From the NCBI GenBank assembly GCA_034679345.1, contig JAXDAY010000020.1:1-15280 (forward strand): a DNA stretch of 15,280 bases, given 5' to 3'. Positions 1 to 11,858 of this stretch are shown here, piece after piece; the stretch's first letter is position 1; each line of letters starts with the position of its first letter. The notes under the pieces were generated by a model. That model saw only the letters and a list, made by a program, of their open reading frames with translations, did no database searches and had not been told where the DNA came from. The DNA is from JAXDAY01 sp034679345. GTDB lineage: Bacteria > Eisenbacteria > RBG-16-71-46 > CAIMUX01 > VGJL01. The translations under genes and the position numbers were made by a program.

Positions 1-197
1 AGTTTTATTTTCGGACGACGGATGTGACGGGCGTGTGCAAGATCATGGACGAGCGGGAGATGGTGATGCCCGGGGACAACGTGAACCTCGAGGTGGAGCT
101 GATCACCCCGATCGCGATGGAGAAGGAATTGCGCTTCGCCATTCGCGAGGGCGGCCGGACGGTGGGCGCCGGCGTCGTCGTCGAGATCCTCGAGTAG
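1..197 (+). CDS. tuf: Elongation factor Tu, C-terminal 64 residues (partial, upstream copy)
   Basis: The reading frame from base 3 to the stop TAG at 195-197 gives the end of EF-Tu domain 3. It contains the family signatures RTTDVTG, MVMPGDNV, TPIAM and LRFAIREGGRTVGAGVV. EF-Tu is the cytosolic GTPase that carries aminoacyl-tRNA to the ribosomal A site; this part belongs to the beta-barrel that contacts tRNA and EF-Ts. The gene runs off the left edge, so its start and promoter are not visible. rpmG follows after 24 nt, the arrangement of a tufB-type copy upstream of rpmG-secE-nusG. Its first codons here (TTT TAT TTT) are AT-ended, unlike most of the neighbouring genes. A second tuf begins at 15154, so the genome has at least two copies. 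Identity is certain; completeness outside the window is unknown. Confidence 0.97.
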   Translation, partial: FYFRTTDVTGVCKIMDEREMVMPGDNVNLEVELITPIAMEKELRFAIREGGRTVGAGVVVEILE

Positions 198-221
198 ACC
201 CGAGGCGCGGAGGCTTTAACG

Positions 222-371
222 ATGCGGGACAGGATCACGTTGGCGTGCGGCGAATGCAAGCGTCGCAACTACAACGGAGACAAAAACAAGAAGACGCACT
301 CGGACCGTGTGGAGTTCAAGAAGTATTGCTCCCACTGCAGGAAGCACACGCTCCACAAGGAGACGCGCTAA
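222..371 (+). CDS. rpmG: 50S ribosomal protein L33 (zinc-binding, four-cysteine form)
   Basis: This 49-residue protein starts MRDRITLACGECKRRNY and ends KHTLHKETR, the normal size and ends for bacterial L33, a small protein near the E site of the 50S subunit. Two CxxC pairs (C9/C12 and C36/C39) make it the C+ (zinc-ribbon) type rather than the cysteine-free paralogue that many bacteria use under zinc shortage. The ATG at 222 has GGAGG at 209-213, 8 nt upstream. It lies between tuf and secE, the conserved position of the gene in many phyla. In many genomes a tRNA-Trp gene lies near rpmG and secE; none is seen here. Confidence is high despite the short length, because sequence and context agree. 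Confidence 0.97.
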   Translation: MRDRITLACGECKRRNYNGDKNKKTHSDRVEFKKYCSHCRKHTLHKETR

Positions 372-426
372 CGGTTTCGAGGGCGGCGACCGTGCACGAA
401 GCGCCAAGTCGCATCACCTCTTGGGC

Positions 427-444
427 CTATGGGAGGACCCATGG
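427..444 (+). promoter_or_regulatory. Hairpin holding the secE Shine-Dalgarno sequence and start codon
   Basis: Bases 427-433 (CCTATGGG without its first C at 426) pair with 438-444 (CCCATGG): seven pairs including one G-U, closed by an AGGA loop at 434-437. The SD core GGAGG (432-436) sits in the stem top and loop, and the AUG at 441-443 is inside the 3' arm. If it forms in the mRNA it should reduce secE initiation. The pairing is read directly from the sequence; the regulatory role is inference. Confidence 0.4.
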
Positions 445-632
445 CATCGATTGTGGATCGAACTCGTAAGTACATCGGTGAGGTCAAGGTCGAGATGACC
501 AAGGTGACCTGGCCGACTCGAGAGGAGCTGCGGGAGTCGACGACGGTCGTGCTCATCGCCGTCTTCATCATCTCCGTGTTCATCTACGCCGTCGATCTCG
601 TGGTCAACTGGGGCGTCCGGGCGATCCTCTAG
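441..632 (+). CDS. secE: Preprotein translocase subunit SecE
   Basis: This 63-residue protein is the single-span type of SecE, which clamps SecY in the SecYEG protein-export channel of the inner membrane. An N-terminal amphipathic segment with the family motif VEMTKVTWPTREEL (about residues 16-29) is followed by one hydrophobic helix (TTVVLIAVFIISVFIYAVDL, about residues 33-52). Most bacteria outside the Enterobacteria have this short form. I chose the ATG at 441 because GGGAGG lies at 431-436. An in-frame ATG at 429 would add four residues (MGGP) but has no SD sequence, and it lies within the hairpin described at 427-444. It sits directly upstream of nusG, the near-universal secE-nusG pair. 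Confidence 0.95.
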   Translation: MASIVDRTRKYIGEVKVEMTKVTWPTREELRESTTVVLIAVFIISVFIYAVDLVVNWGVRAIL

Positions 633-661
633 GCCAGGCGGGAGAACGGGGACACAGCCGA

Positions 662-1192
662 ATGGCGAAGAAGTGGTATGTGATCCACACCTACTCGGGT
701 CACGAGAACAAGGTGAAAGTGAATCTGGAGCGGGCGATTCAGTACGCGCAGCTCCAGGAGAGTTTTGGCGAAATCCTCGTCGCAACTGACAATTTCGCCG
801 TTTTGAAGAACGGCAAGAAGCAGATCACGCGTCGTAAGACTTTCCCCGGTTACGTGCTGGTCGAGATGGAGCTGGATGAGGAAACCAAGAACCTGGTCAC
901 GAACATCCCCGGTGTGACCCACTTCTTGGGCGACGAGAGGAATCCGATACCGCTCTCGGAGGCCGACATCGCGAGGATTCGCGGACAGGCGATTCCCGAG
1001 AGGGAGCGGGTGACGGCGGAAGTGCCGTTCAAGGTAGGGGAGAGCGTCAAGGTGATCGACGGGCCGTTCTGCGATTTCGTGGGCACCGTCGACGAAATCA
1101 ACACCGATCGCGGCAAGGTCCGCGTGATGGTCAGCATCTTCGGGCGGGCCACCCCCGTGGAGCTGGATTTCCTGCAGGTGCAAACCATCTAG
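662..1192 (+). CDS. nusG: Transcription termination/antitermination factor NusG
   Basis: This 176-residue protein begins MAKKWYVIHTYSGHENKVK, the standard start of the NGN domain that binds the RNA polymerase clamp. The NGN domain runs to about residue 115 and the KOW domain covers about residues 121-158, with VGESVKVIDGPF and GTVDEINTDRGKVRVMVSIFGR. NusG suppresses pausing, links polymerase to ribosomal protein S10 and works with Rho. The length is normal, with no extra inserted domain of the kind seen in some Thermotoga and Aquifex proteins. The SD sequence is weak (purine-rich AACGGGGAC about 647-653), so translation may depend on coupling with secE, which ends 29 nt upstream. rplK follows after 62 nt, the conserved secE-nusG-rplKA order. 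Confidence 0.98.
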   Translation: MAKKWYVIHTYSGHENKVKVNLERAIQYAQLQESFGEILVATDNFAVLKNGKKQITRRKTFPGYVLVEMELDEETKNLVTNIPGVTHFLGDERNPIPLSEADIARIRGQAIPERERVTAEVPFKVGESVKVIDGPFCDFVGTVDEINTDRGKVRVMVSIFGRATPVELDFLQVQTI

Positions 1193-1213
1193 CTATCCCT
1201 GGGGAGGGACCGG

Positions 1214-1229
1214 CACGGGCGGCCCCGTG
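1214..1229 (+). promoter_or_regulatory. Hairpin in the nusG-rplK spacer, possible L1-type operator
   Basis: CACGGG (1214-1219) and CCCGTG (1224-1229) form a perfect 6-bp stem with a CGGC tetraloop, 25 nt before the rplK start. A second short palindrome, ACCCGGGT, lies at 1233-1240. In E. coli, L1 represses rplKA by binding the rplK leader, which is where this element lies. I could not match it to the rRNA-like L1 target, so the regulatory reading is weak. No U-tract follows, so it is not a terminator. Confidence 0.3.
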
Positions 1230-1254
1230 AACACCCGGGTGGCAGGAGGCGTAC

Positions 1255-1683
1255 ATGGCGAAGAAGCAGGTTGCGGCGATGGTGAAACTCCAGATTCCGG
1301 CGGGCAACGCGAACCCCGCGCCCCCGGTCGGACCGGCCCTGGGACAGCACCAGGTCAACATCATGGAGTTCTGCAAGCAGTTCAACGCCGCGACCCAGAA
1401 CCAGCCGGGGATGATCATCCCGGTGGTCATCACGATTTACAAGGATCGGTCGTTCACCTTCATTCTCAAGACGCCGCCGGCCGCGGTCCTTCTCAAGAAG
1501 GCCGCGGGCGTCGCGTCCGGTTCGGGTGAGCCGAACAAGACGAAGGTGGGCACCGTCACGATGCAGCAGGTTCGGGAGATCGCTCAGTTGAAGATGCCCG
1601 ACCTGAACGCCAACGATCTCGACGCCGCAGTTTTGATGGTCGCCGGTACGGCCCGGAGCATGGGGATCGTTGTTCAAGACTGA
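1255..1683 (+). CDS. rplK: 50S ribosomal protein L11
   Basis: This 142-residue L11 has the typical length. The N-terminal domain carries the proline-rich segment PAPPVGPALGQHQVNIMEFC (about residues 22-41), which forms the thiostrepton-binding and GTPase-associated region with 23S rRNA. The C-terminal domain that binds rRNA helices H43/H44 includes KTPPAAVLLKKAAG and ends GTARSMGIVVQD. L11 lies at the base of the ribosomal stalk, helps couple elongation-factor GTP hydrolysis, and is needed for RelA-dependent stringent response in bacteria that have RelA. The ATG has a full AGGAGG at 1244-1249, 5 nt upstream. rplA follows 39 nt downstream and is presumably co-transcribed. Confidence 0.98.
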   Translation: MAKKQVAAMVKLQIPAGNANPAPPVGPALGQHQVNIMEFCKQFNAATQNQPGMIIPVVITIYKDRSFTFILKTPPAAVLLKKAAGVASGSGEPNKTKVGTVTMQQVREIAQLKMPDLNANDLDAAVLMVAGTARSMGIVVQD

Positions 1684-1722
1684 CGCCGGAGGGGATGCGG
1701 CCCCCGCTATGAGGAGGGATGG

Positions 1723-2430
1723 ATGGGACGACCGAAAGGAAAGAGGCTTCGAAAGGTGCGTGAAGAGGCGGCCAAGATCCAAGGCGGAGTTCTCGCCGAG
1801 GCCGTCACATTCGTAAAGACGCACGCGACCGCGAAATTCGATGAGTCGATCGAGGTTGCCGCCCGGCTGGGCGTCGACCCGAAGTACGCCGATCAGATGG
1901 TCCGCGGAACAGTCGTTCTGCCTCACGGGACCGGCCGCAGCGTTCGGGTCCTCGTTCTCGCGAAGGGCGAGAAGCTGAAGGAAGCGGAACGGGCCGGGGC
2001 GGACTTTTCCGGCGCCGAAGACCAGATCGCCAGGATTCGGGAGGGATGGCTCGACTTCGATCAGGTCATCACCACCCCGGACATGATGGGCGAGGTCGGA
2101 AAGCTCGGGAAGGTCCTCGGCCCTCGGGGCTTGATGCCGAACGCCAAGGCCGGCACGGTCACTTTCGACATAGAGAAGGCCGTGCGCGAGGCGAAGGCGG
2201 GCAAGATCGAGTTCCGCGTCGACAAGGCGGGCAACCTCCATGTCGCGGTCGGGAAGGCGTCCTTCTCGCCCGAACAGCTCGAGGAGAACATCCGCTCGTT
2301 CCTTGCCGAAGTCGTGCGGCTGAAGCCGGCGGCCTCGAAGGGGCAATACATCAAGAGCCTCACGGTCAGCTCGACCATGGGCGCGGGAATCCGCGTGGAT
2401 GTGGCCTCGGCCACGACTGTGGCGCGGTAG
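1723..2430 (+). CDS. rplA: 50S ribosomal protein L1
   Basis: This 235-residue L1 is close to the usual 229-235. Recognisable blocks are KFDESIEVAARLGVDPK in domain I, VRGTVVLPHGTG, then TTPDMMGEVGKLGKVLGPRG and LMPNAKAGTV in the middle, and LTVSSTMGAGIRVDV near the C-terminus. L1 forms the mobile stalk that guides deacylated tRNA out of the E site, and in many bacteria it represses its own operon by binding the mRNA. GAGGAGGG at 1711-1718 precedes the ATG at 1723; another ATG at 1719 is out of frame. The stop codon is only 10 nt from the rplJ start, which suggests translational coupling and leaves no space for a separate L10 leader. Confidence 0.98.
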   Translation: MGRPKGKRLRKVREEAAKIQGGVLAEAVTFVKTHATAKFDESIEVAARLGVDPKYADQMVRGTVVLPHGTGRSVRVLVLAKGEKLKEAERAGADFSGAEDQIARIREGWLDFDQVITTPDMMGEVGKLGKVLGPRGLMPNAKAGTVTFDIEKAVREAKAGKIEFRVDKAGNLHVAVGKASFSPEQLEENIRSFLAEVVRLKPAASKGQYIKSLTVSSTMGAGIRVDVASATTVAR

Positions 2431-2440
2431 GGGGAGCGCG

Positions 2441-2959
2441 ATGAGAAAGAGCGAGAAAGCCGACCGCGTCAACGCCATGACCGCGCACATCGCCGGCGCG
2501 AAGGGTGTCTATTTGGCCGACTTTTCCGGTCTCACCGTGGAGAAGGCGAGTCTTCTCCGCCGGGAGATGCGAAAGGCCGGCGTCCACGTCGAGGTGATCA
2601 AGAACACGCTGCTCCGGCTCGCGATGCGCGAGACGGGCTATGATGTGCTCCTTCCGTACCTCAAGGGGCCGACCGCAATTCTCCTCCCGACTCAGGAAGA
2701 GATCGCGCCGGCCAAGATCCTCGAGGCGTTCATCAAGGAGCACAAGCTCCCCGCCGTGAAGGTGGCCTGTCTGTCGGGCAAGCTCTATGGCGAGGACGAC
2801 GTCAAGGAGCTCGCAAAACTGCCCCCGCGGGAAATCCTGCTGGGCATGCTGCTGCGCGCTCTCCAGGGCCCCCTTTCCCAGTTCGTCGGCGTCTTGAACG
2901 CGTCGGCGCGAGATCTGGCGAACGTCCTGGACCAGGTATCCAAGAAGAAGGGGGCTTAG
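2441..2959 (+). CDS. rplJ: 50S ribosomal protein L10
   Basis: This 172-residue protein has the L10 pattern: KADRVNAMTAHIAGAKGVYL at the N-terminus, SLLRREMRKAGVHVEVIKNTL in the rRNA-binding region, and a C-terminal helix (about residues 135-170) that docks L7/L12 dimers. L10 anchors the flexible stalk to 23S rRNA. The open frame extends 14 codons upstream into rplA, but the ATG at 2441 is the likely start: it matches the family N-terminus and follows a strong AGGGGGAG at 2429-2436 that overlaps the rplA stop (2428-2430). In E. coli the L10-(L12)n complex represses this operon through a leader before rplJ. Here only 10 nt separate rplA and rplJ, so any such element would have to lie inside rplA or elsewhere. 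Confidence 0.97.
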   Translation: MRKSEKADRVNAMTAHIAGAKGVYLADFSGLTVEKASLLRREMRKAGVHVEVIKNTLLRLAMRETGYDVLLPYLKGPTAILLPTQEEIAPAKILEAFIKEHKLPAVKVACLSGKLYGEDDVKELAKLPPREILLGMLLRALQGPLSQFVGVLNASARDLANVLDQVSKKKGA

Positions 2960-2986
2960 TGCCCCGGCACCGCCGGAGAGCGGCGG
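2951..2986 (+). promoter_or_regulatory. Tandem hairpins across the rplJ stop and the rplJ-rplL spacer
   Basis: Two stems lie 4 nt apart. The first is GGGGC (2951-2955) / GCCCC (2961-2965), with loop TTAGT containing the rplJ stop codon. The second is CCGCCG (2970-2975) / CGGCGG (2981-2986), with loop GAGAG. Neither has a U-tract, so they are not intrinsic terminators. They stop 13 nt before the rplL SD sequence. Possible roles are protecting the rplL message from 3'-5' decay or separating ribosome termination at rplJ from initiation at rplL. The stems are seen; the role is inferred. Confidence 0.35.
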
Positions 2987-3013
2987 CATATCCAGTGAGG
3001 GAGGAACTCAACA

Positions 3014-3400
<387 letters not shown>

Positions 3401-3425
3401 ATAGACCCAAGGGGGAAAATCCTTC

Positions 3426-6400
3426 ATGGAGACAGTCGGGAGGCCGACGCGTAGCTTCAGCAAGATCTCGGATCGCTGGGCGGCCCCGATCCCGCACCTC
3501 TTGGACGTGCAGCTCAACTCGTTCCAGAAGTTCCTTCAGGTGAACATTCCGCCCGAGGAGCGGAGGAACGAGGGGCTGCAAGAGGTGTTTAACTCCGTCT
3601 TTCCGATCACCGATGCGCGGGAGACGTACTCGCTCGAGTATGTCTCCTATCACCTCGGCGATCCGAAGTACTCCGTCGAGGAGTGCGGAGAGCGCGACCT
3701 CACCTTCTCCGTTCCGTTGAAGGTGAAGCTCCGGCTCCGCGTCCGCGAGGAGGTCGATGGAGTCAAGCGGGACAAGTCGATCCAGGAGACGGAGGTCTAT
3801 CTCGGCGAGCTGCCAATGATCACCGAGAAGGGCACCTTCATCATCAACGGCGCCGAGCGGGTCATCGTCAGTCAGCTGCACCGCTCGCCCGGGGTGTTCT
3901 TCGACCACATGGTCCACCCCAACGGCAAGAAGCTCTACTCCGCTCGGATCATCCCCTATCGGGGCTCCTGGGTGGAGTTCTCGATCGATGTGAAGGACAT
4001 CATGTACGTCCACATCGATCGGAAGCGGAAGCTGCCGGCGACGGTGCTTTTGAAGGCGCTCGGGATCGTGAGCGATCAGGACATCCTCGACTTCTTCTAT
4101 TCGAAGGAGGAGGAGAAGGTGCCCAGCGCGCAGTCGAAGAAGCTGCAGGCGCTGATCGGCCGCGTCGCGGCCGAGGATCTTGTCGATACGGAGACTGGTG
4201 AAGTGCTCCTCGAATGTAACGAGGAGCTGACCGAAGAGAAGCTGAAGAACATCGCCAAGGCGGGAATCGAGTCTCTCCGGTTGTACGTGATTCCCCTCCA
4301 GGAGGACGCGGACATCCTCCGCAACACCCTGAAGCGGGACAACTGCAAGACGGAAGAGGACGCCCTCACGAAGATCTACGGGCTCATCCGCCCGGGCGAG
4401 CCTTCCAGGGCCGAGACGGCGCGCGAGATTCTCAATCGGCTGTTCTTCAACCCGAAGCGCTACGACCTCGGCAAGGTGGGCCGCTACAAGCTCAACCAGA
4501 AGCTCAATCACATGCAGCTGCTGGGCAAGGAGCTGATGAAGCGGTGGAGTCTCACCGTGCCCGACATCGAGACGGCTACCCTCTGCAAGGAGGACTTCAT
4601 CGCGATCCTGAAGTACCTCCTCATGCTTCGCCTGGGCGAGGAGGAGGGCGGCATCGCCGAGACCGACGACATCGACCATCTCGGAAACCGCCGCGTCCGC
4701 GCGGTGGGCGAGCTCCTCTGCAACCAGTTCAACACAGGTCTGGCGCGGATGGCCCGAATCATCCGGGAGCGCATGTCGTTGCAGGAGCCCGAGACGGTCA
4801 CCGCATACGACTTCATCAACGCGCGAACGATCTCGGCGGTGATCCAGTCGTTCTTCGGCTCCTCTCAGCTCTCCCAGTTCATGGACCAGACCAACCCGCT
4901 GGCGGAGCTCACGCACAAGCGGCGGCTCTCCGCCCTCGGGCCGGGCGGATTGACGCGGGACCGGGCCGGGTTCGAGGTGCGCGACGTCCACCACACGCAC
5001 TACGGCCGGATGTGCCCCATCGAGACGCCCGAAGGTCCGAACATCGGGCTCATCTCCTCGCTATCGACGTACGCGAGAGTCAACGAGCTCGGCTTCCTGG
5101 AGACGCCGTACCGCAAGGTGAAGGACGGCGTCGTGCAGAAGAGCCAGATCGAGTACCTCTCGGCGGATCACGAGGAGCTCTACATCATCGCCCAGGCGAA
5201 CGCGCCCCTCGACAAGCGCGGCGCCTTCGCCAAGGACAGGGTGGCCTGTCGCTTCAAGGGTGAGTTCCCGATCGTTCCGCCCGACCAGGTCCACTTCATG
5301 GATGTGGCTCCAATGCAGCTCGTCAGTCCCGCCGCCGCGCTGATCCCATTCCTGGAGCACGATGACGCAAACCGCGCCCTGATGGGTTCCAACATGCAGC
5401 GCCAGGCGGTGCCGCTGATGATCAGCGATCCTCCTCTTGTCGGAACCGGGATCGAACGGAAGGTCGCCGTCGATTCCGGCGCGATGGCCATCGCCAAACG
5501 CGCCGGCACGGTGGAGTCGGTCACGGGCGACTCGATCGTCATCCGTCCCGATGGAGCCGACTTCCAGGTGCAGGACTTCACGGACTTCTCCGGATTCGAC
5601 GTCTACCACCTCGTGAAGTTCAAGCGGTCGAACCAGGACACCTGCATCAACCAGAAGCCGATCGTCAAGGAGGGCCAGCGGGTCGAGGCGGGTCAAGTCC
5701 TCGCCGACGGGCCCGCGACGGGCAAGGGAACGCTCGCCCTCGGGGCGAACGTCCTGGTCGCCTTCATGCCCTGGTGCGGATACAACTTCGAGGACGCCAT
5801 CGTCGTCAGTGAAGGCCTGATCAAGCGCGACATCTTCACCTCGATCCACATCGAGCAATTCGAGCTGACGGTCCGGGACACCAAACGCGGCATGGAAGAG
5901 ATCACCCGCGAAATCCCCAACGTCGGCGACGACGCGGTCCGCTATCTCGACGAGGAGGGGATCATCCGCGTCGGAGCTCCTGTCAAGGCCGGCGACATCC
6001 TCGTGGGCAAGGTCACTCCGAAGGGGGAGACCGACCTGACACCCGAGGAACGGCTTCTGCGGGCCATCTTCGGAGACAAGGCCGGCGACGTGCGCGACGC
6101 TTCCCTCAAGGCTCCTCCCGGGATGGAGGGCGTCGTCATCGACATCAAGGTCTTCTCGCGCAAGGAGAAGGACGACTCCACGAAGAAGCAGGAGCGGTTG
6201 AAGATCGACCGGCTGAAGCGTGTCGCCCGGAAGGAGAGGCTGCGGCTCACGGAGGCCCGTGACGACGAGCTGAAGCGGATCCTCGAGGGCCAGATGCTCG
6301 AGCGGCTCGAGTCGGCATCGACGGGGAAGATGATCTTCCGCGCCGGACGCAAGGGAAGCTTCCAGTCACTCGAGGACGTGGACTTCGACGACTTGCCCTG

Positions 6401-7271
6401 GCGATCCCCCATCGCCCGCGATCCACACGTCAACGAGCGCTTCTGGCTCCAGATGGAGGCCGCGCGCTCGGCGATTGGCCGGCTCGACAAGCAGCTCGAG
6501 AAGGACATGGACAAGGTGATGCGGGGCGACGAGCTCCCGCCTGGAGTGGTCAAGCTCGTCAAGGTGTTCATCGCCAAGAAGCGGCGCCTCTCGGTCGGCG
6601 ACAAGATGGCGGGCCGCCACGGAAACAAGGGCGTCGTCGCAAAGATCGTCCCCGAGGAGGACATGCCCTACCTGCCGGACGGCACTCCGGTCGACATCGT
6701 CCTGAATCCGCTGGGCGTGCCCTCGCGCATGAACATCGGCCAGATCCTCGAGACCCACCTCGGGTGGTCGGCCCAGGTGCTCGGCTTCGACGCCGAGACG
6801 CCGGTCTTCGCGGGCGCCACGGTCGAGGAGATCAAGGGCTGCCTGCGCGAGGCCAATCTCTCCGAGGACGGCAAGACGGATCTCTACGACGGCCGCACGG
6901 GCCAGCCATTCGATCATCGGATCACCGTCGGCTACATCTACATGATGAAGCTGTCCCACCTCGTCGACGACAAGATCCATGCGCGCTCCATCGGACCGTA
7001 CTCTCTCGTCACGCAGCAGCCGCTCGGCGGCAAGGCGCAGTTCGGCGGGCAGCGTTTCGGGGAGATGGAGGTCTGGGCGCTGGAGGCGTACGGAGCGGCC
7101 TATACCCTACAGGAGCTGCTCACTGTCAAGAGCGACGACGTGCAAGGTCGCTCGCGCATCTATGAAGCGATCGTCAAAGGCGAGAACCCACCCGAGCCGG
7201 GAATTCCCGAGTCGTTCAACGTTCTCGTCAAGGAATTGAAGAGCCTCTGTCTCGACGTCATGTGCGAGTAA
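3426..7271 (+). CDS. rpoB: DNA-directed RNA polymerase beta subunit
   Basis: This full-length beta subunit has 1281 residues (E. coli 1342). The rifampicin pocket lies at about residues 476-505 with Q484, D487, H497 and S502, equivalent to E. coli Q513, D516, H526 and S531, so the known pocket residues are the sensitive type; T489 replaces the E. coli N518. The acidic pair E789-D790 (motif YNFEDAI) and the active-site lysines K1060 and K1068 in GDKMAGRHGNKG are present. A segment around residues 215-325 matches the E. coli SI1 lineage insertion in shorter form. A charged, probably coiled-coil region at about 913-1045 corresponds to the beta-i9/SI2 insertion. GGGGGA at 3411-3416 precedes the ATG. 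The C-terminus (GGQRFGEMEVWALEAYGAAY and following) is complete. The stop codon overlaps the SD sequence of rpoC. Confidence 0.99.
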   Translation: METVGRPTRSFSKISDRWAAPIPHLLDVQLNSFQKFLQVNIPPEERRNEGLQEVFNSVFPITDARETYSLEYVSYHLGDPKYSVEECGERDLTFSVPLKVKLRLRVREEVDGVKRDKSIQETEVYLGELPMITEKGTFIINGAERVIVSQLHRSPGVFFDHMVHPNGKKLYSARIIPYRGSWVEFSIDVKDIMYVHIDRKRKLPATVLLKALGIVSDQDILDFFYSKEEEKVPSAQSKKLQALIGRVAAEDLVDTETGEVLLECNEELTEEKLKNIAKAGIESLRLYVIPLQEDADILRNTLKRDNCKTEEDALTKIYGLIRPGEPSRAETAREILNRLFFNPKRYDLGKVGRYKLNQKLNHMQLLGKELMKRWSLTVPDIETATLCKEDFIAILKYLLMLRLGEEEGGIAETDDIDHLGNRRVRAVGELLCNQFNTGLARMARIIRERMSLQEPETVTAYDFINARTISAVIQSFFGSSQLSQFMDQTNPLAELTHKRRLSALGPGGLTRDRAGFEVRDVHHTHYGRMCPIETPEGPNIGLISSLSTYARVNELGFLETPYRKVKDGVVQKSQIEYLSADHEELYIIAQANAPLDKRGAFAKDRVACRFKGEFPIVPPDQVHFMDVAPMQLVSPAAALIPFLEHDDANRALMGSNMQRQAVPLMISDPPLVGTGIERKVAVDSGAMAIAKRAGTVESVTGDSIVIRPDGADFQVQDFTDFSGFDVYHLVKFKRSNQDTCINQKPIVKEGQRVEAGQVLADGPATGKGTLALGANVLVAFMPWCGYNFEDAIVVSEGLIKRDIFTSIHIEQFELTVRDTKRGMEEITREIPNVGDDAVRYLDEEGIIRVGAPVKAGDILVGKVTPKGETDLTPEERLLRAIFGDKAGDVRDASLKAPPGMEGVVIDIKVFSRKEKDDSTKKQERLKIDRLKRVARKERLRLTEARDDELKRILEGQMLERLESASTGKMIFRAGRKGSFQSLEDVDFDDLPWRSPIARDPHVNERFWLQMEAARSAIGRLDKQLEKDMDKVMRGDELPPGVVKLVKVFIAKKRRLSVGDKMAGRHGNKGVVAKIVPEEDMPYLPDGTPVDIVLNPLGVPSRMNIGQILETHLGWSAQVLGFDAETPVFAGATVEEIKGCLREANLSEDGKTDLYDGRTGQPFDHRITVGYIYMMKLSHLVDDKIHARSIGPYSLVTQQPLGGKAQFGGQRFGEMEVWALEAYGAAYTLQELLTVKSDDVQGRSRIYEAIVKGENPPEPGIPESFNVLVKELKSLCLDVMCE

Positions 7272-7286
7272 GGAGGACGATATACC

Positions 7287-11708
<4,422 letters not shown>

Positions 11709-11718
11709 GACAACAAGT

Positions 11719-11747
11719 TGCGCCCTCGGCCGGCTGGCGCGGGCGCA
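11719..11747 (+). terminator. GC-rich stem after rpoC (terminator-like, no U-tract)
   Basis: TGCGCCC (11719-11725) pairs perfectly with GGGCGCA (11741-11747) around a 15-nt loop that can form a small inner stem. It begins 10 nt after the rpoC stop. The next bases are TCCAAAACC, with no run of T, so it does not meet the intrinsic-terminator rule. It could be a 3'-end stabilising stem, a Rho-assisted stop site or a weak terminator. Its position between rpoC and the rpsL promoter supports a boundary role. Confidence 0.4.
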
Positions 11748-11758
11748 TCCAAAACCGG

Positions 11759-11787
11759 TTGACGATCGACCTGGGAGCATGTAATAT
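11759..11787 (+). promoter_or_regulatory. Sigma-70-type promoter for rpsL-rpsG
   Basis: A -35 box TTGACG (11759-11764, five of six consensus bases) is followed by exactly 17 nt and a -10 box TAATAT (11782-11787, five of six). The predicted transcription start is about 11793-11795, giving an rpsL leader of about 65 nt. No other spacer in the window has a comparable pair of boxes. Next to the rpoC 3' stem, it suggests the str genes form a separate transcription unit here, even if some transcription continues through from rpoC. Confidence 0.72.
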
Positions 11788-11858
11788 CGCAAATCTGCGC
11801 CGCTTCCTTGCTGGACGGGTCCGCAGCTAACCCATTGAATAGGAATGGTGGTTCGAAG

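Noticed and set aside
372..440. Possible tRNA-Trp between rpmG and secE
   Set aside because: Many bacteria have one near this point, but the 69-nt spacer shows no cloverleaf, no CCA anticodon arm and no T-loop.
1691..1704. GGGG/CCCC stem in the rplK-rplA spacer
   Set aside because: Four pairs are expected often by chance in such GC-rich sequence, and no other sign of function is present.
2399..2440. Extended L10 start inside rplA
   Set aside because: It would overlap rplA by 32 nt and add a Trp/Arg-rich tail unlike L10. The ATG at 2441 has a strong SD sequence and the family N-terminus.
11808..11858. N-terminally extended S12 starting at TTG 11808
   Set aside because: The 17 extra residues have no family match. 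The GTG at 11859 gives exactly the usual 124 residues, and 11808 lies only about 14 nt after the predicted transcription start.
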